In this document: piece by piece, positions 34,307-42,838 of the stretch
Layout of the letters: each line of letters begins with the position of its first letter
Position numbering within the stretch: the first letter of the stretch is position 1
Assembly (NCBI RefSeq): GCF_007004095.1
Contig: NZ_VHJK01000001.1
Coordinates: 2,546,501 to 2,610,500, forward strand
Length of the DNA stretch: 64,000 nt
Source: Erythrobacter insulae
GTDB lineage: Bacteria; Pseudomonadota; Alphaproteobacteria; Sphingomonadales; Sphingomonadaceae
Direction: 5' to 3'
Program-made: the position numbers and the translations under genes
Notes under the pieces: generated by a model
What the model saw: the letters and a program-made list of their open reading frames with translations, nothing else
Told to the model about the DNA's origin: nothing
Database searches by the model: none

Positions 34307-36814
34307 ATGACAGATAATCCTTCTTCCTCCGGTCTAGAATATTTCCGCTATCGCTTGAACCGCGATCTGGGCGGGGCGTCTGCCTGGTTCGCCGCGAAAT
34401 GGCGCAACAGCTTATTGTTCAAGATTGCTGCCGTTCTGGTGGCGTTAGGCTTGGTATTCTGGGTTGCGGTATTTGTGTGGCTGGCAAATGACCTTCCCGA
34501 AGCCGAAAGCCTGCTCGAATATGAAACACCTCTGCCCACGGTGGTGCGCGGTGCAGACGGTGAAATCGTCCATTCTTACGCGCGTGAACGACGTGTCCAG
34601 TTGCAGTTCCCTGACCTGCCGGAACGGTTGATCGGTGCGTATCTGTCTGCCGAGGATAAGACGTTTTTCAGCCATGGCGGGGTTGACCTGACGGGCACGG
34701 CTAATGCGGTGTTTGATTACGCCACAAAATACGGCTCTGGCGACCGCGCGGTTGGCGGTTCAACCATCACCCAGCAGCTCGCTAAAGTTCTGCTGTTGGG
34801 CGATGAATATTCGGTCACGCGCAAACTTAAGGAGATGATCCTTGCGAGCCGTATCGAAGACGTGCTGACCAAGGAAGAAATCCTTGAGCTGTATCTCAAT
34901 GAGATTCCGCTGGGACGCCGCAGTTTTGGTGTTCAGGCCGCGTCGCGCGCTTATTTTGATAAAGATGTAGGCGAGCTTGATCTGCACGAAATGGCGTTTT
35001 TGGCGATACTGCCAAAAGCCCCGGAACGGTATGGCCGTGCGGGCGAGGAAGACGCTGCGCTGACCCGCCGCGATTTTGTTTTGCGGCAGATGGAAGAGAA
35101 TGGCTACATCACCGCCGCCGAAAGAGACCAGGCGGCCAAAATGCCGCTTGGTCTGGTAAACCAGCGGTCGCAGCGTTCGGTTGATGCCGGATATTTCCTT
35201 GAGGAAGTTCGGCGGCAGCTTATCGAACAATTTGGTGAGAACGCGGAGCAAGGCAACAACAGCGTTTATGCTGGCGGTCTTTGGGTCCGCACATCGCTTG
35301 ACCCAGAACTGCAAGAGGCAGCGCGCGATGCTTTGCGGGCTGGGCTTGTGCGGTACCATGGCCGCAGAGGGTGGGGCGGGCCGATTGCGAATATCGATCT
35401 CAGCGAGGGCAATTGGGCCGGGCAACTGGCAAGTTCATACCTCTCGATTCGGTACAAGGATTGGCGCATCGGTGTCGTCACACAGCGTACTGGCAGCAGC
35501 GCGACAATCGGTTTTTCCAACGGCGATGAAGCCCCCTTGGCGGGTTTGCCGAACGCGTTGAAAGCAGGCGATGTGATCGCCGTGCGTCCGCAAGGATCAG
35601 GTTTTCGCGTAGCCACTATCCCCACCGCTCAAGGCGGGCTGGTTGTCCAGAACCCGCAAACTGGCCGCGTTGTCGCAATGCAGGGCGGGTTCGATCACCG
35701 GCTGTCTGATTTCAACCGCGCAACACAGGCCATGCGTCAGCCAGGCTCAACCATCAAGCCGTTCGTTTACGCGACCGGTTTGGACAATGGCATGACCCCC
35801 TCGACGGAGATCGATAACACGCGGTTCTGCTATTATCAGGGCAATCGACTGGGCGAAAAATGCATTCGCGGCGGACGTGCCGGGCAATTCCCGATGCGGT
35901 ACGGGCTCGAGCAGTCGCAGAACATCATGACTGTCCAGATCGGTATGCAGGCCGGAATGGATAATGTTGTCGATACAATCGAATCAATGGGAATCGGAGA
36001 GGCCGATCCTTACGCTGCCACAGCTCTTGGATCAGAAGAAACGACCGTTATGCGAATGGTTGGCGCCTATTCCGCGCTTGCCAATCACGGGCGGCTCAAC
36101 ACACCGACTGTTATCGATTATGTTCAGGATCGCCGGGGCAAAGTGATCTGGCGCGCAGATGAGCGCAAATGCAACAGCTGTAATATGGATCAATGGGACG
36201 GCGCACCGATGCCGCGCATGGGTTCTAGCGGCAAGCAGGTTATGGATGCGCGCACAGCATTCCAAACGATGCATATGTTGGAAGGTGTGGTTGAACGCGG
36301 CACTGCGACTGTCCTGAACACACTCGGCCTGCCGCTCTTTGGTAAAACAGGAACCACCACTGGCCCGAAAGATGTGTGGTTCGTGGGCGGGACGCAGCAG
36401 ATGGTTGCGGGCGCATATGTCGGGTTTGATACGCCGCGAAACCTTGGCGGCTATGCCCAGGGCGGGACGATTGTGGCCCCTATAATCAAGGACCTGATTA
36501 CAAATTCGCGGGACCGGTGGAGCGATCTTCCGGCAATTGCGCCTGAGGGCGTACGTATGGTCCGCATCGATCGGCGCACCGGGAAACGGGTGTTTGACGT
36601 TTGGCCAACGAACGATCCAAAGTCCGCAGTGATTTGGGAAGCATTCAAACCCGATACCGAACCAGAGCGTGCAACCCGGCAAGACGAAATCGCGTCCAAA
36701 CGCGACGAAATCCTCTCTCTGATCAGGCAGAGCCGGCGGACAGTGCGGCCGGTGGTTGAAAGCGGTGATGGCCAACCCGACGATTTTGTTGAAGATCGCG
36801 GTGGTATTTACTGA
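34307..36814 (+). CDS. mrcA: penicillin-binding protein 1A, bifunctional murein synthase
   Basis: An 835-residue class A PBP anchored by one helix near residues 38-60. The GT51 glycosyltransferase domain has catalytic Glu116 in SAEDKTFF and GGSTITQQLAK. The transpeptidase domain has Ser481 in PGSTIKPF (SxxK), SQN at 537-539 and KTGTT from 680. It polymerises and cross-links peptidoglycan in the periplasm. An OB-like insert lies between the two domains (about 340-440), as in other PBP1A proteins. The gene follows the amidase and ends before a probable terminator. Confidence 0.96.
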   Translation: MTDNPSSSGLEYFRYRLNRDLGGASAWFAAKWRNSLLFKIAAVLVALGLVFWVAVFVWLANDLPEAESLLEYETPLPTVVRGADGEIVHSYARERRVQLQFPDLPERLIGAYLSAEDKTFFSHGGVDLTGTANAVFDYATKYGSGDRAVGGSTITQQLAKVLLLGDEYSVTRKLKEMILASRIEDVLTKEEILELYLNEIPLGRRSFGVQAASRAYFDKDVGELDLHEMAFLAILPKAPERYGRAGEEDAALTRRDFVLRQMEENGYITAAERDQAAKMPLGLVNQRSQRSVDAGYFLEEVRRQLIEQFGENAEQGNNSVYAGGLWVRTSLDPELQEAARDALRAGLVRYHGRRGWGGPIANIDLSEGNWAGQLASSYLSIRYKDWRIGVVTQRTGSSATIGFSNGDEAPLAGLPNALKAGDVIAVRPQGSGFRVATIPTAQGGLVVQNPQTGRVVAMQGGFDHRLSDFNRATQAMRQPGSTIKPFVYATGLDNGMTPSTEIDNTRFCYYQGNRLGEKCIRGGRAGQFPMRYGLEQSQNIMTVQIGMQAGMDNVVDTIESMGIGEADPYAATALGSEETTVMRMVGAYSALANHGRLNTPTVIDYVQDRRGKVIWRADERKCNSCNMDQWDGAPMPRMGSSGKQVMDARTAFQTMHMLEGVVERGTATVLNTLGLPLFGKTGTTTGPKDVWFVGGTQQMVAGAYVGFDTPRNLGGYAQGGTIVAPIIKDLITNSRDRWSDLPAIAPEGVRMVRIDRRTGKRVFDVWPTNDPKSAVIWEAFKPDTEPERATRQDEIASKRDEILSLIRQSRRTVRPVVESGDGQPDDFVEDRGGIY

Positions 36815-36821
36815 CACAATC

Positions 36822-36848
36822 GGTGCCCATGACGGACACCTTCGTTTT
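36822..36848 (+). terminator. probable weak rho-independent terminator after PBP1A
   Basis: GGTGCCC (36822-36828) can pair with GGACACC (36834-36840) with one mismatch and a five-base loop, followed by TTCGTTTT. It lies eight bases after the PBP1A stop and before prfB. Confidence 0.45.
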
Positions 36849-36903
36849 ACAATCGGACGTCTGGCGCTAAACGCGGCGCGAACAGCGATTTAAAGGATAG
36901 CTT

Positions 36904-38031
36904 ATGCGGGCCGAGGCCCAAGCCAATATTGACCGGATCGAAGCAGCGCTGGATCTGGTCCGTCAATCGCTCGATTGGGAGCGCGCGTTGCGCCGCCTTG
37001 ATGAGCTGGATGCCCGCGTTCAGGATCCTACATTGTGGGACAATCCCAAAGAGGCGCAGGCCATCAGCCGAGAGCAGAAAACCCTTGAGACAGCGGTAAA
37101 TACGGTTCGCGAGATTTCAGCGGAAATGTCGGACGCGATCGAATTCATCGAAATGGGTGAGGCCGAAGGCGAAGAAACGATCGTCAATGATGGTCTGGCA
37201 AGCCTGGAAAAACTCGCCAACCGTGCCGACGCCGACAAGGTGCAGGCGCTTTTGTCTGGTGAAGCGGATAACAACGACACCTATCTGGAAATCCATGCCG
37301 GCGCAGGCGGCACGGAAAGCCAGGATTGGGCAGAGATGCTGTTCCGCATGTACGGACGATGGGCCGAACGGCGCGGGTTCAAGATCGAGACGGTCGAGTA
37401 TCAGGCTGGCGATCAGGCAGGTATCAAATCGGCAACCTTATTGATCAAAGGTGACGGCGCCTATGGCTATTCCAAAACGGAAAGCGGCGTCCACCGGCTT
37501 GTCCGCATCAGCCCTTATGACAGCGCGGCAAAGCGTCACACGAGCTTTTCAAGCGTGTGGGTTTATCCGGTTATCGATGACGATATCGAAATCGAGATCG
37601 ATCCATCGGACCTTAAGATTGATACATACAGAGCCTCTGGCGCGGGTGGTCAGCACGTCAATACGACCGATTCCGCCGTTCGCATAACGCACCAACCCAC
37701 CGGAATCGTGGTGGCCAGCCAAAATGACCGGAGCCAGCATAAAAACCGCGCGACTGCGATGAATATGTTGAAAGCGCGGTTGTTTGAGCGTGAGATGGCC
37801 GAACGTGAAGCGGTCGCATCGGGCGAATATCAGGAAAAAAGCGATATCGGATGGGGGCATCAGATCCGGTCCTATGTCCTGCAACCGTATCAGATGGTCA
37901 AAGATTTGCGCACCGGCGTCACGTCGAGCTCGCCTGACAAGGTGCTGGATGGCGAAATCGATGAATTCATTTCCGCGGCTTTGGCTCAACAGGTCACAGG
38001 GGAGACTGTCGATATCGAGGACGTCGAATGA
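36904..38031 (+). CDS. prfB: peptide chain release factor 2
   Basis: RF2 ends translation at UAA and UGA. The 375-residue protein has the peptidyl-hydrolysis GGQ motif at 248-250 (ASGAGGQHVNTTDSAVR), and the stop-codon reading region reads RISPYDSAAKRHTSF (203-205 is SPY where many RF2 proteins have SPF). The reading frame is continuous from the ATG, so it does not use the programmed +1 frameshift known from E. coli prfB. AAGGAT precedes the start. Its TGA overlaps the ATG of a tiny downstream ORF. Confidence 0.96.
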   Translation: MRAEAQANIDRIEAALDLVRQSLDWERALRRLDELDARVQDPTLWDNPKEAQAISREQKTLETAVNTVREISAEMSDAIEFIEMGEAEGEETIVNDGLASLEKLANRADADKVQALLSGEADNNDTYLEIHAGAGGTESQDWAEMLFRMYGRWAERRGFKIETVEYQAGDQAGIKSATLLIKGDGAYGYSKTESGVHRLVRISPYDSAAKRHTSFSSVWVYPVIDDDIEIEIDPSDLKIDTYRASGAGGQHVNTTDSAVRITHQPTGIVVASQNDRSQHKNRATAMNMLKARLFEREMAEREAVASGEYQEKSDIGWGHQIRSYVLQPYQMVKDLRTGVTSSSPDKVLDGEIDEFISAALAQQVTGETVDIEDVE

Positions 38032-38153
38032 GGCGTGTCGTCGATAAAGGCTGGATCGCTCCCAAAGGCCATATCGCTCGTGAAGACATGCCGCGTGCAG
38101 GTGCCGCTTTTGCTCCGTTTTCGCCCGGTTTCGGGGCTTTGCCAATTCCATGA
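38028..38153 (+). CDS. 41-residue ORF between prfB and a lipoprotein gene
   Basis: A short frame starting at ATG 38028 inside the prfB stop (ATGA) and ending at TGA 38151-38153, where the next gene starts at 38150 (another four-base overlap). It fills the whole 118-base space exactly. The N-terminal half is basic (begins MRRVVDKGWIAPKGHIA) and the C-terminal half is rich in Ala, Phe, Pro and Gly, ending GALPIP; there is no signal or membrane helix. No family is recognised. The perfect coupling at both ends argues for translation, but the peptide may only serve to couple ribosomes. Confidence 0.5.
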   Translation: MRRVVDKGWIAPKGHIAREDMPRAGAAFAPFSPGFGALPIP

Positions 38154-38869
38154 TGCGTATTCCTACCTTTGCTTTGCTTTGCATCATGCCCTTGTTCGCG
38201 GCGTGTGAGGGCCTTGTCCCAGATCAGAACCGTGCCGATAGCGCCGCCGAATTCCCGCGGCCCGACCGGCCCGTTTCCAAGGTCGTATCCAACGAATTTT
38301 CAAACGAAGATGCGCGCGATGAACGCGGCGAAGCGCAAGTGGTCATGGATCTCGCCAATATCGAAGAAGGCACAACGGTGGCCGATATCGGCGCGGGCGA
38401 GGGATACTATACCATTCGTCTTGCCGAACGTGTCGGCAATGACGGACGCGTTCTGGCGCAAGACATTAGCCGCGAAGCGTTGGAGCGGCTTGGCCGGCGG
38501 GTTGAACGCGAACGGCTTGAAAATATTTCGATAAAGCTGGGGCAGCCCGACGATCCGCAACTTCCCGTGGACAGTTTTGACCGAATTTTTCTGGTCCACA
38601 TGTATCACGAAGTGCAGGAGCCTTATGCGTTTTTGTGGCGTCTTTGGCCGGCATTGGCAGCCAATGGCCAGATCATCGTTGTCGATGTGGACCGGCCCAC
38701 GGACCAGCACGGCATCTCGCCTAAGCTATTGTTTTGCGAGTTTGAAGCGGTCGGTTACAACCTTGTCGAGTTTATCGAGCGGCCCGACATTCGCGGCTAT
38801 TTCGCTCGTTTTGAACGCGGGGAACAGAGGGTTGAACCGTCAGTTATAAAGGCATGCAGCAACGGGTAA
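38150..38869 (+). CDS. methyltransferase-domain lipoprotein
   Basis: A 239-residue protein with a signal peptide and lipobox (MPLFAACEG, Cys near residue 19), followed by a class I SAM methyltransferase fold: motif I VADIGAGEGYYTIRLAE, then VLAQDISREALERL, and a later FDRIFLVHMYHEVQEP. Such exported methyltransferase-like proteins occur in several proteobacteria, but SAM is not expected in the periplasm, so the activity is unclear. The start is ATG 38150 or 38153. It overlaps the 41-residue ORF and may be co-transcribed with prfB. Confidence 0.82.
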   Translation: MMRIPTFALLCIMPLFAACEGLVPDQNRADSAAEFPRPDRPVSKVVSNEFSNEDARDERGEAQVVMDLANIEEGTTVADIGAGEGYYTIRLAERVGNDGRVLAQDISREALERLGRRVERERLENISIKLGQPDDPQLPVDSFDRIFLVHMYHEVQEPYAFLWRLWPALAANGQIIVVDVDRPTDQHGISPKLLFCEFEAVGYNLVEFIERPDIRGYFARFERGEQRVEPSVIKACSNG

Positions 38870-38972
38870 TCCGTGCGGCGATGATGGCGCTCAATTATTG
38901 CACTGAAAGCGCAGCAACTCTATGGGCACTAACAAATGACGCGTACAAGGCAACGCGCAGGGGAGCATTCCA

Positions 38973-40376
38973 TTGTTTAAGGGACTTAGCCCGATTGTTT
39001 ACGGCGGGCGTGAAGTGTGGCCGCTTGTCGAAGGCGGCAAAGGCGTATCAGCAACCAACCATTCCAGTTCGGGCGCATGGGCTGCGGCAGGCGGCATCGG
39101 TACCGTCTCGGCGGTTAATGCGGATAGCTATGATGAAAACGGCGATCCGATCCCGCAGGTTTATCCCCAGGCGACACGGCAGGAACGCCACGAACAGCTG
39201 ATCAAATACGCGATTGATGGTGCCAGCACTCAGGTCAAAAAAGCCTATGAGATCTCCGGCGGCAAGGGCGCGATCAACATCAACGTCCTGTGGGAAATGG
39301 GCGGGGCTCAGGCTGTACTCGAAGGTGTTCTGGAAGAATGCAAGGGTATGATCACCGGCGTCACTTGCGGCGCGGGTATGCCTTATAAACTCGCTGAAAT
39401 CGCAGCGCGCTTTGATGTGTGTTATCTCCCCATCGTCAGCTCGGGCCGGGCCTTCCGCGCATTGTGGAAACGCAGTTACAAGAATGTGCCGCATTTGATG
39501 GCTGCAGTGGTGTACGAAGACCCGTGGTTGGCAGGCGGTCATAATGGACTTTCGAACGCCGAAGACCCGACCAAGCCCGAAGATCCGTACCCGCGTGTAA
39601 AAGTTCTGCGCGATATGATGCGTGCAGAAGGTGTGTCGGATGACGTGCCCATCGTAATGGCGGGCGGCGTTTGGTGCCTTCGCGAATGGAACGATTGGAT
39701 CGACAATCCTGAATTGGGCACAATCGCGTTTCAGTTCGGCACGCGCCCGTTATTGACGCAGGAAAGCCCGATTCCGCAGGTCTGGAAAGACATGCTGCGT
39801 AACGTCGAAAAAGGCGATGTCCTGCTTCACAAATTCTCACCGACCGGGTTCTATTCAAGCGCGGTGAAAACGCCGTTCTTGTATGATCTGATGCATCGCA
39901 GTGAACGCCAGATTCCATTCTTCAAACGAGGAGAGGAAGAGGGCACTGTGCAATTGAGTGAAGAAGGCAAAGCGAGATCATTCTGGGTGATGCCAGAGGA
40001 TAAGCAAAAGGCCGAAATCTGGATGCGGGCAGGGCACACAGAGCCCCTTAAGACGCCCGATGGGACCATAGTTTTTGTTGAACCCGATACTCGCGATACT
40101 ATTCGCAAGGACCAGCAGGATTGCATGGGCTGTTTGTCGCATTGCCAGTTTTCCAGCTGGAAAGACCACGACGATTACACCACCGGACGCCTTGCGGACC
40201 CTCGCAGTTTCTGCATCCAGAAAACGCTGCAAGACATCGCGCATGGCGGCCATCCCGACGATAATCTCGCCTTTGCAGGGCATGCTGCATACCGGTTTAA
40301 GCAGGACCCGTTCTACTCGAACAATTATACGCCCACCGTTGGCGAATTGGTCGAGCGGATTTTGACCGGGGACTGA
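38973..40376 (+). CDS. NAD(P)H-dependent flavin oxidoreductase, nitronate monooxygenase-like, with C-terminal cysteine cluster
   Basis: A 467-residue TIM-barrel flavoprotein related to nitronate monooxygenase and FabK. Typical segments are the N-terminal HSSSGAWAAAGGIGTVS, GVTCGAGMPYKL, PIVSSGRAF, VPIVMAGGVW and AFQFGTRPLLTQES, which bind FMN. It is about 100 residues longer than ordinary nitronate monooxygenases, and the extra C-terminal part has CMGCLSHC plus a further cysteine (SFCIQK), a possible metal or Fe-S site. Substrate unknown. The start is TTG at 38973, supported by GGGGAG upstream and no better ATG. Confidence 0.85.
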   Translation: MFKGLSPIVYGGREVWPLVEGGKGVSATNHSSSGAWAAAGGIGTVSAVNADSYDENGDPIPQVYPQATRQERHEQLIKYAIDGASTQVKKAYEISGGKGAININVLWEMGGAQAVLEGVLEECKGMITGVTCGAGMPYKLAEIAARFDVCYLPIVSSGRAFRALWKRSYKNVPHLMAAVVYEDPWLAGGHNGLSNAEDPTKPEDPYPRVKVLRDMMRAEGVSDDVPIVMAGGVWCLREWNDWIDNPELGTIAFQFGTRPLLTQESPIPQVWKDMLRNVEKGDVLLHKFSPTGFYSSAVKTPFLYDLMHRSERQIPFFKRGEEEGTVQLSEEGKARSFWVMPEDKQKAEIWMRAGHTEPLKTPDGTIVFVEPDTRDTIRKDQQDCMGCLSHCQFSSWKDHDDYTTGRLADPRSFCIQKTLQDIAHGGHPDDNLAFAGHAAYRFKQDPFYSNNYTPTVGELVERILTGD

Positions 40377-40379
40377 TGG

Positions 40380-40409
40380 CAGTCCCTCCTTAGCGGAGGG
40401 CTGTTTTTT
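40380..40409 (+). terminator. rho-independent terminator
   Basis: CAG-T-CCCTCC pairs with GGAGGGCTG across a TTAGC loop (one bulged T), followed by six T residues. It starts four bases after the flavin oxidoreductase stop and lies before the convergent amtB end. Confidence 0.88.
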
Positions 40410-40438
40410 GGTAGTATTTCAGACCAGGGCGGCGCGGA

Positions 40439-41686
40439 TCAATCCAGTTCCCATCCGCGTTCACCGTGGCTTGAAATGTCCAACCCGTCCTGCTCATCGT
40501 CGGCGGCCACTCGCAGCGGGAACACGATCGATACCATTAGCGCGATTATGACCGTGCCGACTGCGCTCCAAAGCGCGACCGCGCCAATGCCGATGGCTTG
40601 CGCTGTGAGCTGGCTGGTCATGGTCATTTCGCCGAAATAGCCGGTTCCTCCAAAATCGGGCGAGATAAATACCGCCAGCAGCATCGTGCCGAGCAAACCT
40701 CCCATCCCGTGGACTGCGAAAACATCGAGAGAATCATCAATGTGCCAGCGGTTTTTCACGAGCTGGATCGCTCCGTAACAAATCAAAGATCCCAAAATAC
40801 CGAACAGAATTGCGGCCCCCGGTGAAACGAACACAGCCGCTGGAGTAATTGTCGCGAGGCCGGCAATCGCGCCGGTTGCCCAGCCGATACTGGTTGGTTT
40901 GCCAAGACTCAGTTTCTCGCACAAAAGCCATGTGAGAGCTGCGGCGCTTGCGGCAATATGGGTGGAGATAATCGCGCTCGCGGCATTATCGTTTGCGCCA
41001 AGCGCAGAGCCGCCATTAAACCCGAACCACCCAACCCACAAAAGCGCGGCGCCGATTACTGTGAGAACCGGAGCGTGAGGCATCATGAATTGTTCTGGAA
41101 AGCCTTTGCGTTTGCCAAGCAGCATGGCGACCACAATCGCCGATACGCCTGCGGTCGTGTGCACAACGAGGCCACCGGCAAAATCCAGCGTTCCGTATTC
41201 ACTCGCCAGCCAGCCGCCGCCCCACAGCCAGTGGGCGACCGGAGCATAAACGATCAGCAGCCACAGCGCGCTGAAACCCAGAACCCATGAAAACCGCGCT
41301 CGCTCCACCCATGCGCCGACCATCAAAGCCGGAGTAATGACAGCAAACGTCATCTGAAACAGCGCAAACGCGCTTTCTGGCACGAGGGTACCATCGCGCA
41401 CATTTGCCAGTTCCTTGAACAAAACCGCGTTTCCGCCGCCGATCCATCCATTTGTTACCTGTCCGAACGCCAGAGTGTATCCGACAACGACCCACAAGAC
41501 AGAGGCCAAGGCTGCGATTGCCCCGCATTGGAGGAGGACCGAAAGCACATTCTTTGCTCTCACCAGACCGCCGTAAAACAGCGCAAGGCCAGGTAAAGTC
41601 ATCAACAAGACAAGCGCAGAACTTGCCAAAATCCATGCAGTGTCGCCCGTATCAGGTACGGCCAGAGCGGCGGGGTCAGCGATCAT
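40439..41686 (-). CDS. amtB: ammonium transporter AmtB
   Basis: A 415-residue ammonium channel with eleven expected transmembrane helices. It has the diagnostic LPGLALFYGGLVRAKNVLS near the N-terminus, the pore histidines in GLVVHTTAGVSA and FAVHGMGGLLG, and GFNGGSALGANDNA. The cytoplasmic tail is short and acidic. The usual partner gene glnK is not adjacent; instead a 2-hydroxyacid dehydrogenase gene lies seven bases upstream on the same strand. Nitrogen regulation is likely but no NtrC or RpoN site was identified. Confidence 0.96.
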   Translation of the reverse strand: MIADPAALAVPDTGDTAWILASSALVLLMTLPGLALFYGGLVRAKNVLSVLLQCGAIAALASVLWVVVGYTLAFGQVTNGWIGGGNAVLFKELANVRDGTLVPESAFALFQMTFAVITPALMVGAWVERARFSWVLGFSALWLLIVYAPVAHWLWGGGWLASEYGTLDFAGGLVVHTTAGVSAIVVAMLLGKRKGFPEQFMMPHAPVLTVIGAALLWVGWFGFNGGSALGANDNAASAIISTHIAASAAALTWLLCEKLSLGKPTSIGWATGAIAGLATITPAAVFVSPGAAILFGILGSLICYGAIQLVKNRWHIDDSLDVFAVHGMGGLLGTMLLAVFISPDFGGTGYFGEMTMTSQLTAQAIGIGAVALWSAVGTVIIALMVSIVFPLRVAADDEQDGLDISSHGERGWELD

Positions 41687-41693
41687 AGAAAAA

Positions 41694-42710
41694 TTATCCG
41701 ATCAATGCGGTAAGGACTTGGTCCGGTGGGCGGTGGCCGTCCGCCCAAAAGCGGATATTGGCGATAACTTTTTCTCCCGACGCCTCGCGCCCTTCGGCCG
41801 TGGCGCTGCCGATGTGCGGCAGTGTCATGACATTGGGATGTTTGAGCAAACGCTCATCCACATTGGGCTCGTCTGGATACACATCCAGACCGGCACCGAT
41901 CAATTTGCCAGCATAAAGTGCGTCAATAAGCGCATCCTGATCGATCAGCTCGCCTCGCGCCGTGTTAATTACGCTCGATCCGTCTTTCATCAGCGAAATC
42001 CGCCGCGCATCCAGCAGGTTACGTGTGTCTTCGGTCAGGGGGCAATGGAGCGTGAGAATATCGGCTTCGGACACAAGCGTATCCAGATCACCAACATAGC
42101 GCGCGCTTAGCATTTGTTCCAACGCATCGGGCATCCGCTTGCGATTGTAATAGGCTACTTCCAACCCAAATGCGCGGGCACGGTGGGCAACAGCCTGTCC
42201 GATCCGGCCCATGCCGACAATACCAAGCGTTTTCCCGCCGATCTTCCGGCCCAAAAGACCGGATGGCGCCCAACCGGTCCATTCGCCTTTACGCACCAAA
42301 GCTGTGCCTTCGCGGATGCGGCGCGGAACCCCGATAATACCGGCCATCGCAATATCTGCTGTATCATCTGTGAAAACACCGGGCGTGTTTGTAACGATGA
42401 TTTTGCGAGCGGCAGCGGCGGCCAGATCAATATGTTCTGTGCCCGCACCGAAACTGGCGATCAGGCACAACCGTTCTCCTGCGGCCTCGATCATGCCTGC
42501 ATCGATCCGATCGGTGACAGTTGGCACCAATACGTCACAGTCCTGCATTGCCGCGATCAGGGAATCGCGGCTCATGGGTTCATCACTGGAGTTCAGCGTT
42601 GCCTCGTAAAGCTCGCTCATGCGCGTCTCGACACTGGGCATCAATTGACGCGTCACCACCACTTTGGGTTTGCCAGAGGGAAAGTGCGGCGGTGTGTGAT
42701 GTGTAGTCAT
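41694..42710 (-). CDS. D-2-hydroxyacid dehydrogenase, probable glyoxylate/hydroxypyruvate reductase type
   Basis: A 338-residue D-isomer-specific 2-hydroxyacid dehydrogenase, likely interconverting glycerate/hydroxypyruvate or glycolate/glyoxylate. The NAD(P) loop is LGIVGMGRIGQAVAHRARAF, the catalytic arginine is in NTARGELIDQDAL, the glutamate in DVYPDEPNVDERL and the histidine in LPHIGSATAE. An asparagine-rich YYNRKRMP follows the dinucleotide fold. It is transcribed towards amtB with seven bases between them. Confidence 0.9.
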   Translation of the reverse strand: MTTHHTPPHFPSGKPKVVVTRQLMPSVETRMSELYEATLNSSDEPMSRDSLIAAMQDCDVLVPTVTDRIDAGMIEAAGERLCLIASFGAGTEHIDLAAAAARKIIVTNTPGVFTDDTADIAMAGIIGVPRRIREGTALVRKGEWTGWAPSGLLGRKIGGKTLGIVGMGRIGQAVAHRARAFGLEVAYYNRKRMPDALEQMLSARYVGDLDTLVSEADILTLHCPLTEDTRNLLDARRISLMKDGSSVINTARGELIDQDALIDALYAGKLIGAGLDVYPDEPNVDERLLKHPNVMTLPHIGSATAEGREASGEKVIANIRFWADGHRPPDQVLTALIG

Positions 42711-42733
42711 GCAATGGGGCTAAGGCGATAGAG

Positions 42734-42767
42734 GCGGGGCGGTCAAGATGCCGCGAACAGGCCCCGC
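42734..42767. repeat. GC-rich inverted repeat in a divergent intergenic region
   Basis: A perfect seven-base inverted repeat, GCGGGGC and GCCCCGC, with a 20-base loop, between the divergent dehydrogenase and SH3-protein genes. There is no T-run, so it is not a typical terminator; it may be a leader structure or an operator. Confidence 0.3.
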
Positions 42768-42838
42768 GAACAATGGTGGAAATCTCTTTACATCAATCCC
42801 TGTTGATGCGGCCACCGATCAGGCTACTATCGGTCATT

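Noticed and set aside
36904-36990. Programmed +1 frameshift in prfB
   Set aside because: No in-frame TGA interrupts the early coding region; the frame is continuous.
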